A stretch of 64,000 bases of DNA from Stereocaulon alpinum (GCA_018257865.1 JAEUBA010000010.1:434001-498000), one strand, 5' to 3'. Counted from the stretch's first letter, positions 19,763 through 32,270 are shown. A program made the numbers and translations. Notes: generated by a model from the letters alone, not told the origin.

Positions 19763-22700
19763 TCAATAGTCATCCTCATACCTCTCCTCCGTACGTTCCT
19801 CATAAACCTCTTCCTGCCCGTAACCCCCACCACGCCGATCATAGTCCTCCGTACGCTCTTCCAATACCTCTTCCTCCCTTCCACCACCGAACTCCTCAGT
19901 CCGCTCCTCCTGCACATACTCTTCCTCTCGTCCACCGTACCCGCCTCCACTACCATAAGTAGTAGTTTCAGTCTCATACTCTCGGCCGCCGCCATATTGA
20001 CGACCGCCACCAAACTCCTCCGTACGCTCTTCAATTTCCTCTTCTCTCCCTGTACCATAACCACCACCACCAGATCCATAAGTCGTAGTCTCAACACGCT
20101 CTTCAAGTCGCGGACGATTCTGCTGATACCCGTAATCATCCGTCTCCGTCACCAAAGTCTCCTCTTCACGATAACCACCTCGACCAGAGAAGCGTTTCGT
20201 CTCCTCATAGATCTCGCCTCCTGGAGATGATCTGCCTTCAATACGCACCTCTGAGTTCCATGCTCCGCCAGGGCGCTCATAGCGCGTTTCAGTCGTCTCT
20301 TCGTACCCACCTCCATAGGTGGGACGACTCTCTTGAACGACTTGCTCGCCATAGCCAGCTCGACCGTAGTCATCTTGCTCGTAGCGCTCGAACTGCTGGC
20401 GCCGACCACCTTCGGGGAAGGCCGTTTCGCTGTATTCAGCTTGTCCGTATCGTTGTTGGTTATACCCAGTTTCGGTAACGGATTGGGTGTAGGATCCGTC
20501 TTGCCCGTATTGCTGGTTCTGATAGGTACGTTTATTGGAATCCGAGCCGGAGAAGCCCTCGCCTAGAAGAGCCCCACCGATTGCGCCAAGAGCGCCGCCT
20601 TCTACGAACTTGCCCATGCCTCCTCCGGAATCTCCGCCGCCGGAATAACCAGAATCGTATTCAGACTTTCCAGCAAGTGCAGAGCCGAGTTCTGTCATAA
20701 CGGCACCGCCCGCCAGACCACCTGCAATACCCATTGCTATACCGCCTATACCAGAGCCTCCACCGGAGCTTACACCAGAGCTTGTCGCTTCTCTTACCCC
20801 AGGCATGCCGAGTGGCTTGCCGCATCCGTGTCCGGTGTCCTGGACACCTGGTTTATGATTCCTGCCTTGCTCGACGCCCTCGCGACTAAGTTGATCACGG
20901 AGGATTTGGCGGTCCTGTTCGGACTGTGAGCCCCACCATTGCTCTACGACTCCAAACATCAGGCGCCGTCCATCAACTGCGCCATCGTCTCCATAGTCGC
21001 GAACTGCGGGGTGATGAAAGACGCCAGTGACGATACGAGTTAGTGTGCGATCAACATCAATCCTCTCGTCATCCCAGCAGGCAATGAGTTGGGGAACGAC
21101 CCATTTCAGAACTTGGCTGGCTACTTTGCCAGCTGGCTCGTTGAGAATGTTGGAAAAGTGGTCTTTGGACAGCATTGAGTGGGTGGGGTCAGTTGAGGAG
21201 TCATCGTGGAAAACTATGAGCTGCTTTTCCTTGCTGCTCTCGATGATCTCGGAGGATCCAGTGTTGAGTTCTGTTTTGACCTGATTGATAATTGGAACTA
21301 CGAAGGGCGCGAGCAGCGAAAAGACAAACATATTCAGCTGATCTACGTTTCATTAGTGTTTGAACTCAATGATGGGGATGGATCGGACTATCTAAGAGAT
21401 ATTGGGAATGTCTGACCGGTAAGCTGCTCAATCAGTGTTGGAAGAATCGGAATCTTCTCGATGGCCTCGGTGATAGATTGCATCAATTCGTCGTGCCATT
21501 GGATGATTGGGTACATCTGCTTTTGTACCTGTATAAAACTGGAGTTAGCGAAGTGTACTCTAGGCAGTCCATAAAGCAGGCAGTATCGATTTGAAGTGAA
21601 GTGAAGTTTAGGCCAAATACGAGACCAAAGCCGAAATTTCTGCTAGTATATGAAGGGCGATTTCTTGCAGAGCACGTACACCCTGCAGCTGCCTAGTCCA
21701 AGCTTCAGGTTGGCGAGGACTTATATGTGTGTTCTGCATCTGAGCAGCAGTGGCATTCGCTTGCAGTTCGCTTGCTTTGCCGGCCTGGTCCTTTCCTCCG
21801 AACATACTGCTTGGAACTTGGTTCAATAGATCTTGCAGCAAGCTCGTGTTGCCACCTTGACTACTATTCTCCATGGTACCTTGGAGTTCCTGGATTTCTG
21901 ATTGCGTGGCTTTGTCCGAAAATTCGCCCTGGTAACTATTAGAAGGATGCTACCCACGAAGATCGGACACTCCTACCATTACAGAGTGAAGAAAGTCTAC
22001 ACCGCCGAAGGTCCCAGTAATGATGGGATATACCTTTTGGCGAGCTCCAGGGAGGTTCATCATGGTTCTTCGACCAACGTGGGGAAAGACACCGCGTTCA
22101 CCGAGTTCAATTAGCGCAAGCTCGGTATAATTCGAATGAGCGGAGTAATCTTCGAGACAGTGACAGCCTGTTCCCAGAAGGCGGAGAGCCTCATATAGAT
22201 CCGCTTTGTTGTGGCTACGAGAATACTGTCGGCCTAATTGGATGCTTCTCCCAAAGAGGTTGCGAACCAAGCCTGCGGATGTCGTGATACCAATATTTTC
22301 GGTGGCAATGTAATTCTTCAGACCTTAACAGCCTTCGTTAGCGAGCCTTCGCCAAGTATAAGTAAGAAGCTCAGGACTGACCAGTCTGTGGGTTGACGGA
22401 CAATTCTCGACGCTCATCAACTGGTCCACGGAGCCTTTTATCATACTGACGAGCATCGATGTTATCGGCATACTGCCATCGAATTAGCTATGAAAACAAG
22501 CAAAGTTGAAGGGTTACACCCACATCTTTAGGGTTATCAATGTGCTCCTCAGGCCTAATCTAGAAATTAACTGAGATTCGAAAGGACTTCCTATGCGCCA
22601 TAGGAGCATCATTCGGGACGAGAGTTCCAACGGCGGAGTTTTACCTATAGCAGCCCAAGCGGTCCATCGTAACTTCGAATTCCTTGGTACCATAACCAAA

Positions 22701-23088
22701 GCTCATAAAGCCGAGCACCCATAAGATGATGCGGATAGCTTCAGCACTGACATATTTGACCGTGCCAACATCAACGGCCTGACTATAGTCTCGAAGCCAA
22801 TTTCCAAAGTACACACGTTTCACATCGAGCTTGCCAAATTTCTTACCTCCTGCAGCACGGGACATAAGGATGTTGAGTAGGGTGTCTTCGATATCGCCAT
22901 GACGCCAATTGGTGCCCTCAATGCGGGCAATGGAGGCTGCATGACGGGTCAGCAATGACTGGTAAGCCTAGGTTGCCCGCCAACCTACCGATATTGCCTG
23001 CACCAAAGGCTACTGCTGGGGATGATAATAGGGAGAAGAGGATGACAGCTGAGAAGACAAAGGTGAAGGACGGTGAGACGGAAGGCAT
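19763..23088 (-). CDS. het-c: HET-C heterokaryon incompatibility protein homologue
   Basis: Homologue of Neurospora het-c, a non-self recognition determinant in vegetative incompatibility. Eight exons: 23088-22989, 22936-22645, 22554-22524, 22472-22382, 22323-21977, 21928-21680, 21528-21417, 21342-19763; total 2802 nt, 933 residues, all phases consistent. The N-terminus is a signal peptide (FVFSAVILFSLLSSPAVA). Conserved landmarks are ARIEGTNWRHGDIEDTLLN, KRVYFGNWLRDYSQAVDVG, HCLEDYSAHSNY and FPHVGRRT. The membrane-proximal MFVFSLLAPFVVPIINQVK is hydrophobic. The last 250 residues are a Gly/Tyr/Glu-rich repeat region (EERTEEFGGGR, TTTYGSGGG), like the glycine-rich C-terminus of Neurospora HET-C. 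Exon 3 is only 31 nt. It converges on an NLR-like gene and is divergent from the histidine kinase. No pin-c-like HET gene is adjacent. Confidence 0.95.
19780..20200 (-). repeat. Glycine/glutamate-rich coding repeats in het-c
   Basis: The 3' coding part of het-c repeats units such as YGSGGG(Y/G), EEVxEERTE and GGGREYE, seen in DNA as recurring CCACC and CTCCTC blocks on the plus strand. The units are imperfect, and copy number could vary among strains. Confidence 0.75.
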
Positions 23089-23852
23089 GCTGAGGTGGAG
23101 TAGTTCACAAGCTTGAATGTTCGAAGCACAAGAGTTAACGAGAAAATGTTTTGATCAGCTGGAGGATTGATCGCTAAGAGGATGCAGTTGCACAATGCGG
23201 CTGAAGTCACCTGTTGGGTAACTTCGTGGCTACGCCTGGTTGGCCGTAACTGTCAGGGCCGTTTGATACATCAGCGGTGCGCGCAGCCAAGCTTAATGGC
23301 GGCCTTGGCGCGATCTAATCTGAGCTGAACTTCAAGGTACTGTAAGGTCCTTAACGATCTCTCTCCAATGAGGCAAGCACTTATACCTTAGCTCTTCAAG
23401 ACGATACTTTCAAGTGTAAGCAGTCGGCATATTGATGTGATAGACAATTGGTCTCAAGATTAGGGTTCCTAGAGCCTCTGATAAGGCATGGGGGCATAAG
23501 ATATCTCCATTAGATCGAAGCCATCGGCGGGAGAGTGACGTAGAAGCCCGGGACCCTCTAAGGCGTACCGAACCATCGCCTCCCATGTCCCTTATATTTG
23601 ACTTTACAAACATTGGACCCTTGTATGTATGCACAAGGGACGCATCTAATCATGCCCCTACATTCTACGACTAGCTTCTCGAGCCGGCACATCTTTATTC
23701 TTTCGACTTTCTCAGCTGCACCTTGACCGTCGTTACCAATTAGAAGATCATGCGCCACGCCTTCCTTCCTCATACAACCGCAACAGTGTAACGCTCTCTC
23801 CTCACCACATGAGCCCTCATCGGGAGGCTCCAATGCTTTCGCCGCAGGCTCT
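23089..23852. other. Divergent promoter region of het-c and the histidine kinase
   Basis: It contains both promoters. No protein or tRNA gene recognised; upstream ATGs near the kinase start (23809, 23833) are out of frame with it. Confidence 0.4.
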
Positions 23853-26800
23853 ATGAATGATTCCCAATCCATCTTTACCGCGCCAAACATTAGAGAGAAC
23901 AAGGAAAAGAAAAGCCAGGAATCCACGTCTCCAACACCCGGCAAGCGGTCAAGGACCTCAAATATCACCATACCTCATCTCCAGAATCTGCCGAAGCAGA
24001 GCACATCACCGTCTACGCGTGCGCCTACCGTAACCTCGGAACCGTTCCAGCCCACTCAGAGCACAACATGGCCTCCAAGCCTCCGAAGTGACCTCTTACA
24101 GCAGGTCGGCGAACCAGTCTCGTCCACAAGCAAGAAGCGTGCTTCATCCAAAGTATCGCCGCTCCTTTCCACTGCGAGCGGGCCACCCCCTTCCAAGAAG
24201 CCAGATCGCCGGCAGAGATCTCGACGTCCATTGCACTCGTCCGCCCTTGCTCGAACCCCTCCCGAGGACAAGCTGCCCGCTGGGCCCTTATTCTTCTCAC
24301 GCCAACCCAGTCAACGACCCTCCCTACCCTATCGCCTTTCCAGCTCAGAAGCGGCCGCTAGGATGCTCAGTAAGGCCAACAAAGAGGATACGGGAGGGGT
24401 CAGAACGTTAAAATTGGCAAGAGGCTCAATGAATGCAGGCAGTCCGTCGCGCCCATCGGGTGCTCGAACGCCAAGTGGGAGCGGCCGCAGCTACTTGGGG
24501 CTATCAAGTAAACCCAAATCACCTGGAATTCAGGAGAAGTCCAACATACTCAACCCGCTCAATCAAGTTGGTATCGTCGAATTATTGGAACAAGACGAGC
24601 GTCCAACTTTCATCCTGGATCTGGGTGATCAGCATAACTTTGGGCCTGGACCCCTCAAAATACTTTTCGCAAATGCTGCTCTGAGAGCATTACCCCCAAT
24701 CCTGGACATGGTCACTGGTACAGCTGGACAAGAATCCCCTGGCCTTTCTGTGACCACAGCGTTTTCAGACTTCAAAGCGTGGGCCATGAGTTTTGTTAAA
24801 GAACATGAGTCTCTCGACGTATCTCTTCCCTCCTTCTTCTTTTCTCAAGCTACTTGGACCTGCTGCTCTCTGAGAAAACGCTTCCGTGTCATAAAGGGCA
24901 TTCCCGGGTCGGCCAAGGCAAGCTTTATTTCTAACCCGCCTTCTATGAGCTTTCCATCGAGTCCATCCGTCGGCAAAGAGAACGAAGTTTTCGCAGATGC
25001 TAGGGCTGAGCAAGTAGAGTCAATTGAAGAGGAGCCTCAAGACTACTTTGGCAATGCCAGTCGGCCACTACGGGACGATGACTGTCACATGAGTACGGGA
25101 AGTCAAAGGTCAAGTGACCCGCCAGAGACAGGCGTCCCAGTGGCTCCTAAGCTCGGTATGCCTCTCGCAGGATCGACTTCTTGGTCGGGTTCCGGTGCAA
25201 GCTCTCCTCTCGGTTCACGTAACGGCGAAGCCATACTGCGCGCTGCGATTGCCGGTGACGTGGATCATTTCGAGATCAACCCACAAAATGAATTAGCATT
25301 CTTTGACTGGACGCGACTGCCAAACTCTCCCGCTCTTCCTCGACATATACAATTCGCAAGAAGTATAGACTGGGCGTCGACATCACTAGGACCCATTGAG
25401 GATTGGCCCGGAGAACTCCGAAGTATGTGCAACCTGATAATGGCCAGTCCTCATCCTGCCGCCATGTACTGGGGTCCAGATTTGGTGGCAATATACAACG
25501 AAGCCTATATACTCCTCGCGGGCCAGAAACATCCACAATTAATGGGTCAAAGCTACCGGAAGGCATGGCCGGAGATTTGGGACTCCGTGGAGGGCGTTTT
25601 CCACACTGCCACCACCACAGGTCAAGCGACTATGAAGGACGACGACTGCTTGTTCATCCAACGGGCGTTTTCGGAAGGGCGTTTAGAGGAGACCTACTTC
25701 TCGTGGTCCATCATACCTCTCGTAGGATCTGACGGGTCTGTTGTGGGCCTTTACAATCCAGCATTCGAGAAAACAAGACGGAAAGTGGCGGAAAGACGAA
25801 TGTTCACCCTACGAGAAGTGGGAGAGAAAACCGCATCAGCACGAGATCTCAAGAGCTTCTGGCAGCAATGCCTAAAAGGACTCGAGTATAACGAATACGA
25901 CTCCCCTTTCGTTCTGTTGTATTCAATATCGGATGATCCGGAGAGCGACTCCTCGTCGATGCACTCAAACAGCTATCTAGGAGTCAATACCCACATAGGA
26001 CCCAAACAATGCATACTCGAGGGCTCACTCGGTATACCTCCTGGTCACCCTGCAGCAGCGCCTTATGTCGATGTTAAAAGTGGAACAGATTATTTCTCAC
26101 AGGTTTTTCGCGAAGCCATGAAAACCGACCAGCCGATACTCTTGTCGGTCGAGGACGGTACACTGGATGCAGATCTACTAGAAGGTTTCGAATGGCGCGG
26201 GTTCGGTGACGAGTGCACATCTGCTGTTTGCTGCCCTGTCCACTTGATTGGTGGGGACTCGACTTTGGGTTTCCTTGTCATGGGTGTCAACCCTCGAAGA
26301 CCCTACGACGACGACTATAGTCTCTACGTACAGCTTCTGAGTCGGCAATTGGCCACAGCCATGGCATCTGTAGTACTGATTGAAGAGGAGATCGCACGGG
26401 GTAAAAGGGCCGCTAAGCTTGCAGCGCAGGATCGGATTGAACTCTCTGAACAGTTAGCGGCACGAACCCAAGAAGCTGTAGAGAGTGAGACAAAGTTCAC
26501 TCGAATGGCCGAATTTGCACCAGTGGGAATATTCATTGCAGATTCGATGGGCAATCTAACATATCTTAATGACAAGTGGTATGAGATAACGAAGGTGCCC
26601 AGGGGACTCGAGGGCACAGATGAATGGATGAACTCGATCATGGTTGAAGACCGAGAGAACGTGAAGAAGTTGTGGTTGGATCTTGTACATGACGCCATTC
26701 CTATGCATGCTGAAATTCGCTTTAATACAATATGGATCGATCAGAACGGAAATAAGGGAGACACTTGGGTACTGGCAAGCGCATTTCCAGAAAAGGGGGA

Positions 26801-28430
26801 AGATGGTAAAGTCGACCTCATCTTTGGTAGTATCACAGACATCAGCCAGCAAAAGTGGGCTGAGCACTTTGAAAAGAGAAGGATGGAGGAGGCAGTAGAA
26901 ATGAAGCGGCAGCAGGAGAACTTCATTGACATCACGAGCCACGAGATGAGGAACCCCTTGAGCGCTATTCTACAGTGTTCGGATGAGATCACGACCTCCT
27001 TGACAGACCTTCAAGTCAATGATTTCCCACAAGGTGCCACAATAGAATTGGTGAAAAATGCCATTGATGCATCGGGCATTATTGCTTTGTGTGCCCAACA
27101 TCAAAAACGAATAGTCGACGACATCTTGACGCTGTCAAAGTTGGACTCAGCATTACTACTCGTTACGCCATGCGATGTTCAGCCAATGACAGTGGTCCAG
27201 AGGGCACTGAAGATGTTTGACGGCGAGGTTCATACAGCTGATATCAAGCTAAATTTCCACGTCGATCGATCCATACAGAAGCTCGGCGTAGAGTGGGTGA
27301 AACTCGACCCTTCACGCCTCCTTCAGGTGCTCATCAACCTCACAACCAATGCAATCAAATTTACCACCACCCAAGAGAAACGTGTCATCAACGTTACCCT
27401 GGCAGCTTCCCTTGAGAGACCCAACAAGGAAGGCAACATCGTGTCATACTTTCCGACGAGATCAAAGCGGAAAGACCTCACCAAAAGCCCAGAATGGGGC
27501 ACAGGCAACAAAGTCTTTCTCCATTTCGCTGTCCAAGATACCGGCCGAGGCCTTACTGACGACGAAAAGAAACTCCTCTTTATTCGTTTCTCTCAGACTA
27601 GCCCAAGGACCCACGTACAATACGGCGGCTCAGGTCTAGGACTCTTCATCTCCCGAGAACTCGTTGAGCTACAAGGAGGTGAGATTGGGGTCGCTTCCAA
27701 GGCAGGAGAAGGCAGCACATTCGCCTTCTACATCAAGGCCCGGAGATCCATTGCCCCCAGAGACGAAACGGAGCAATTCCCTGGCGCAGGCGTCCGCAAA
27801 TCGTCCACCGGAAAATACGCTTCTTTACCTGCACTCGCCAAATTGTCCGCACAAAACGCGGAGTCCACTCACACGTCTACAAACTCGTCCTCGTCACCGC
27901 AACGCCTCGCTCCAAAGGATACACTCAAGATCCTTATAGTCGAAGACAATCTGGTGAATCAGAAGGTCCTATCCAGACAGCTGAAGAACTTAGGCTGCAT
28001 TGTGCATATCGCCAATCACGGCGGTGAATGCTTGGATCGGCTACGTGAATCCACCTTTTGGAAAGGGAAGGGTAGCGATCGAATAGAGATATCTGTTATT
28101 CTAATGGATCAAGAGATGCCCGTCATGGATGGATTGACGTGTACTAAGGAGATTCGCAGATTAGAGGCGAGTGGGGATGTGACGAGCCATGTGCCGATCA
28201 TTGCTGTGACTGCCAATGCACGCAGTGAGCAGATTGATACGGCTCTGAACGTTGGGATGGTAAGTTTCCGTAATCGTTTCTGACCGCGACCGATGTGAGG
28301 GAGACGCTGACGGAGCATGTAGGACGACGTTGTCTCCAAACCCTTCCGCATCGTGGATCTCATCCCCAAAGTCGAGGGATTGACAGACAAATACCCTTAT
28401 CCTAGGCAAAGTGGTGCTGACCAGGGGTAG
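23853..28430 (+). CDS. Hybrid histidine kinase (PAS, GAF-like, PAS, HisKA, HATPase, REC)
   Basis: Soluble hybrid sensor kinase passing phosphate by phosphorelay, presumably to a Ypd1-type protein. Exons are 23853-28259 and 28323-28430 (63-bp intron, phase 0), 1504 residues. The first 230 residues are Ser/Pro-rich and disordered. A PAS-like region (AMYWGPDLVAIYNEAY) lies near 545, a GAF-like region near 680-850, and a second PAS (EFAPVGIFIADSMGNLTYLN) near 885-1000. The phosphorylatable His is about residue 1030 (DITSHEMRNPLS). The ATPase has the N box LINLTTNAIKF, DTGRGL and GGSGLGLF. The receiver (ILIVEDNLVNQKVL) has Asp1419 (LMDQEMPVMDG), and the second exon supplies the conserved Lys (SKPFRIVDL). 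The receiver is therefore complete only after splicing. There is no transmembrane segment. The stimulus is unknown. Confidence 0.94.
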
Positions 28431-29328
28431 CACAGAACTCTTTTCAATGACCACTTATGAAACAGGGCATATTATTAAGCACGGAAGCATGGCGCTCAAC
28501 GGGTCAAGGGAAAAGTGGACATGGTTCTCATCCGCATTGTTGCATAGCAGGATGCATAGCCTAGACTACTACTATTACCCTTTTGTAAAGTACTGTATAG
28601 TATTGAGTTCAATTAAATTAATCAACATTCTTGATGTATTCCCGAGCCTGTTCTACGCTCATCGCTTCACTAGGCTTCACAGCGAGTCTCTGTAGCCCTG
28701 CATCACCCCTTTAGACACGCAAAATGTGTGCCCCAACGCTAGTCTCACGGTGCGATCAGTGCTACCTTTGGCTCACTTGGCGCCCATTATTATTCCTGCT
28801 CAGTCCACATTCATGCGATCCGCGCGGGATTTAGCTAGCCTGAATCGCTATTTCTAGTCTGTTGTTGACAGTATCAGGAACCGGGTTTGTATAACAGGTA
28901 GAGACTCCGTTAGCCGAGCCGAGGCTGAGGCTCGACCGAGCAGGATCAACACGGATCAACACACCACAAGCCAGTCTTCTCATGAAGTGGGACTTACTGT
29001 AGCGGGACATATGCCCTGAAAGAGGATCCTCCGCCGCCGACGGGGGCGGGTCTCCCAACAACAGTCACTTGATGATATAGCGTTTGCCACTAGATGGCCG
29101 CCTGCATACACAATGCTTCATTAAATACCGCCCTGCGTCACTAACCAGGTTGAACCCCTCGTTCCATTCTACAAATCGAAGTATATAGGGACAATATCCA
29201 ATGCCGAACTTTTTCCAAACATCCAATGGTCCCCAAGTGCTCGATAACCCATCCACCCCACGTCTAAATCCTACCGTTCCCCCCCACCAAGCTCACCAAA
29301 TCTACTCTCATAAGAAGCAGCCGGCACC
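28431..29328. other. Intergenic, promoter of the dehydrogenase
   Basis: About 0.9 kb between two co-oriented genes. A TATATA sequence at 29182-29187 lies about 140 bp upstream of the next ATG. The rest shows no gene; a 76-codon minus frame is not convincing. Confidence 0.45.
29182..29187 (+). promoter_or_regulatory. Possible TATA box of the dehydrogenase gene
   Basis: TATATA located 142 bp upstream of the ATG at 29329. Position and sequence are compatible with a fungal TATA element; this rests on the motif alone. Confidence 0.35.
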
Positions 29329-30443
29329 ATGGTCCAAAACAAAGGTCTCATCTACAAAGCCGTACCAACAGACTGGCCTGTCGAAGGCAAAGACCTCGCA
29401 ATCGAGTCCCGCGACTTCGACCTCGATGCCGAAGCCCCAGAGAATGGCATCACAACCAAGAACTACTACGCCTCATTCGACCCTTACCAGCGCGGCCGCA
29501 TGCGCGCTCCAGAAGCGAAATCCTACAACCCTCCCTACGAACTGGGCCAGCCAATCAACAATAATGCCGTCGCAAAAGTGCTGAAGTCCAAGAATCCCAA
29601 GTTCAAGGAGGGCGATGTCGTCATTGGTGGACTACCTATAGAGGAATACTCAGTTGTCAATGCAGAGACGTGCGAGCGGATCAAGAAATTGGATAATCCA
29701 TATAATCTAGATCCGAAGATCTATCTCGGTGCGCTAGGAATGCCAGGCTTGACAGCCTATTCATCTTTCTACGAGATCGGGAAGCCGCAGAAGGGCGAGA
29801 CGATATTCATTTCTGCGGCTAGTGGGGCTGTGGGCGCGATTGTGGGGCAGTTGGCGAAACATGAGGGGTTGACTGTTCTTGGGAGTGTGGGGAGTGATGA
29901 TAAGTTGGAGTTTATTACGAAGGAGTTGGGGTTTGATGGGGGGTTCAATTATAAGAAGGAGAAGCCGGGCGAGGCGTTGAAGAGGTTAGCGCCGAAGGGT
30001 ATTGATATCTATTATGAGAACGTTGGGGGGGAGCAATTGGAGGCTGCGTTGGATGCTTTGAAGGAGCGTGGCCGGATAGGTGAGTTCGTGAAGGTTAAAG
30101 TGGTATTCGGATGTGCAATTGCTGATCAGAAACGGTAGTCGGCTGCGGCATGATTTCCCAGTACAACATCACCGACCCGAATAAGAAATACGGCGTCAAG
30201 AATCTGACCAATATGATCGGCAAGCGTATTACATTCCGAGGCTTTATTGTCACAGACCCGGATATGGGACCTAAGCATACTGTGGAGCACCAGAAGAACG
30301 TTGCGAAGTGGATCTCTGATGGGACATTCCAAGCAAAACAGAGTGTGACTGTGGGCATCGATGACGCTGTCAAGGGCTTTCTGGGGATGCTCAGAGGCGA
30401 TAATTTTGGAAAGACGGTTTTGCAGATTGATGAACTCAAGTAG
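29329..30443 (+). CDS. Zinc-independent MDR dehydrogenase (alkenal / prostaglandin reductase type)
   Basis: Member of the leukotriene B4 dehydrogenase / NADPH-dependent alkenal double-bond reductase group of medium-chain reductases, which reduce alpha,beta-unsaturated carbonyls. Exons are 29329-30079 and 30139-30443 (59-bp intron, GTGAGT..GTAG), 351 residues. Landmarks are YASFDPYQRGRM, GMPGLTAYSSFYEIG and the Rossmann stretch ISAASGAVGAIVGQLAKHEG; then DIYYENVGGEQLEAAL, and across the splice GRIGVCG-type sequence leading to MISQYN. The classical zinc ligands are absent. A likely role is detoxification of reactive aldehydes or enones. It converges on the mitochondrial threonyl-tRNA synthetase with only 123 bp between stops. 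Confidence 0.92.
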
Positions 30444-30566
30444 CTTCAGATCTGATGCGCGGTTTAGCGAAGCGTTGAATAGCATGCATGAATGAAAAGG
30501 TCTTCGAGCCATGATATTTGATGTCTCGATTTTGAACTGGGTGGAAAGTCCAAGGACTTTCTATAG

Positions 30567-32270
30567 TTAGAGGTACTGTTGGCTCAAGCTCTTGATCAAT
30601 CTCTTGAGCTCCCATACTGTGAGTTTCACTGATAGTCCACCGTTGAAACCAACACCTCTGTCCTTCTGCTTGGGAGCTTGCGATTTCGGTTTTATGCTTT
30701 CAATGGTATCCCATGTTTTCACCATATTCGGCTGCGAGCCCCTGTTCACCTCCACGTCGAAGGTCATGTGTTGCAGATCCCGAACACCATCTTCAAAATT
30801 CCGCTCCCCCATAACACAGATCAGATTGTACTTGTTCTTCTTCGCCGTTACAATCTTCTGTGCTATCGACTCGGGTCCGTCATCAATATCAACTATGTAT
30901 CGCGGGTGATTCAATTGCCTTGGTTCTGACATGTATATGTCCGGGGCGTTGGAGAGGCTGCGTTGTGCGTTCTTGGCGGGCCCAACGATGTGGTCTCTGT
31001 TGGTGACGGTCAAGATGATAACTTGGCGAGGACTAAGCCAAAATGGTAGTTTTCCAGAATCGTGCTCAAGTAGCAGAGCAATAAATCGCTCCAAAGACCC
31101 TAGGACTGCCCTGTGTATCATGACTGGCGCCACTAATCCTTTTGATTTTCGCAATTCGGGATCATCTGTGGTCAAGCCTTGCGCTTCCAATTCTGGCGCA
31201 GGGGCCTCATATTCTAACCCGAACCGCTTTGGCAATTGGAAGTCTAGCTGGATAGTGGCTGTCTGGTGTTCTTTTCCATTTTTGTCTCGCAGGGCGATAT
31301 CAATCTTCGGACCGTAGAATGCTCCGTCCCCCTCTTTCGTCGTCCAAGAGGTCTGATTCTCCGAATCCAACGCTGCCCATAATTGGTCTTCTGCCATGGC
31401 CCACTCTCGCTCTGTCCCAATGAATCCGCTCTTCGGCCTCGTACTTAGGAAAAAGCGAAGATCAGACATGCGAAAATGCAGCGTTTTGTACACCATTCTC
31501 ACGAATTGTAGAGATTTCAAAACCTCCTCCTTAATCTGGCTTGGTCGGCAAAAGATATGTCCGTCATCTTGATGGAACCGGCGAACCCTTGTCAGCCCAC
31601 TCAGGGCTCCTGATACTTCATTTCGATGCAAAGGGCTGAATTCCGCATAGCGAAGAGGTAAGTCTCTGTAGCTTCGACGCTTGCTCTTATAGAGTAGGCA
31701 ATGCCCCGGACAATTCATGGGTTTGAGAGCATAGTTGTCGAGATCAAGTTCCTCGTGAATGGTTTGCTGTGATTTTAGGACCCCATTGATAGATTCGCCG
31801 CGTGGTACTGACTCTCTTGGTTCTTTAGTTGTGTTCCCAGTCACCGCAAACATGTCATCTTTGTAATTGTCCCAATGTCCGGACTGCTTCCACAATGCAT
31901 CCTTGTAGATAGTGGGTGTGAGGACCTCCCGGAATCCATAGTCCGGGTACTGGGCGCGGATGAAGGCAGTAAGTTTGTGGAATATATGGGTGCCATCTGG
32001 ATGGAAGAATGGAGTGCCAGGGCTTGAGCTGTCACTGGTAAAGAAGAGTTGAGTTGCACCAATTGTGCGGTGGTCCTCACCCTTTTCGGTTGTTCCCTGT
32101 TTACTTGATGCGCCCTTACCTTGAAGGGCGGTCGTTGATGAGAGAGCAGGAGAAGCGCTACAAGAACACTCGCGGTAGGTGCGGTCAATTGGTCGATCAG
32201 GGAAGCCGACAGAAAATGGGCCTAGCGGTCGAGTCTTCTGCAAAGGCCTCAAGAGTCGTGAAGGCCTCAT
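30567..32270 (-). CDS. MST1: Mitochondrial threonyl-tRNA synthetase
   Basis: Charges mitochondrial tRNA-Thr. Single exon, 567 residues from the ATG at 32270. The Arg-rich N-terminus (MRPSRLLRPLQKTRPLGPF) suits mitochondrial import. There is no N-terminal TGS or editing domain, as in yeast Mst1. The class II core begins at FFHPDGTHIFHKLTAFIR. The zinc-ligand Cys sits in ALKPMNCPGHCLLY. Motif 2 is RNEVSGALSGLTRVRRFHQD. Motif 3 lies in APVMIHRAVLGSLERFIALL. The C-terminal anticodon-binding domain follows (LPFWLSPRQVIILTV to NLICVMGERNFEDG). The frame is intact. The MITE lies 179 bp upstream of the start, where it could affect the promoter. Confidence 0.96.
   Translation of the reverse strand: MRPSRLLRPLQKTRPLGPFSVGFPDRPIDRTYRECSCSASPALSSTTALQGKGASSKQGTTEKGEDHRTIGATQLFFTSDSSSPGTPFFHPDGTHIFHKLTAFIRAQYPDYGFREVLTPTIYKDALWKQSGHWDNYKDDMFAVTGNTTKEPRESVPRGESINGVLKSQQTIHEELDLDNYALKPMNCPGHCLLYKSKRRSYRDLPLRYAEFSPLHRNEVSGALSGLTRVRRFHQDDGHIFCRPSQIKEEVLKSLQFVRMVYKTLHFRMSDLRFFLSTRPKSGFIGTEREWAMAEDQLWAALDSENQTSWTTKEGDGAFYGPKIDIALRDKNGKEHQTATIQLDFQLPKRFGLEYEAPAPELEAQGLTTDDPELRKSKGLVAPVMIHRAVLGSLERFIALLLEHDSGKLPFWLSPRQVIILTVTNRDHIVGPAKNAQRSLSNAPDIYMSEPRQLNHPRYIVDIDDGPESIAQKIVTAKKNKYNLICVMGERNFEDGVRDLQHMTFDVEVNRGSQPNMVKTWDTIESIKPKSQAPKQKDRGVGFNGGLSVKLTVWELKRLIKSLSQQYL

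Noticed and set aside
19763..20566. Open frames on both strands opposite the het-c 3' exon
   Set aside because: They are shadows of the glycine/glutamate repeat coding sequence.
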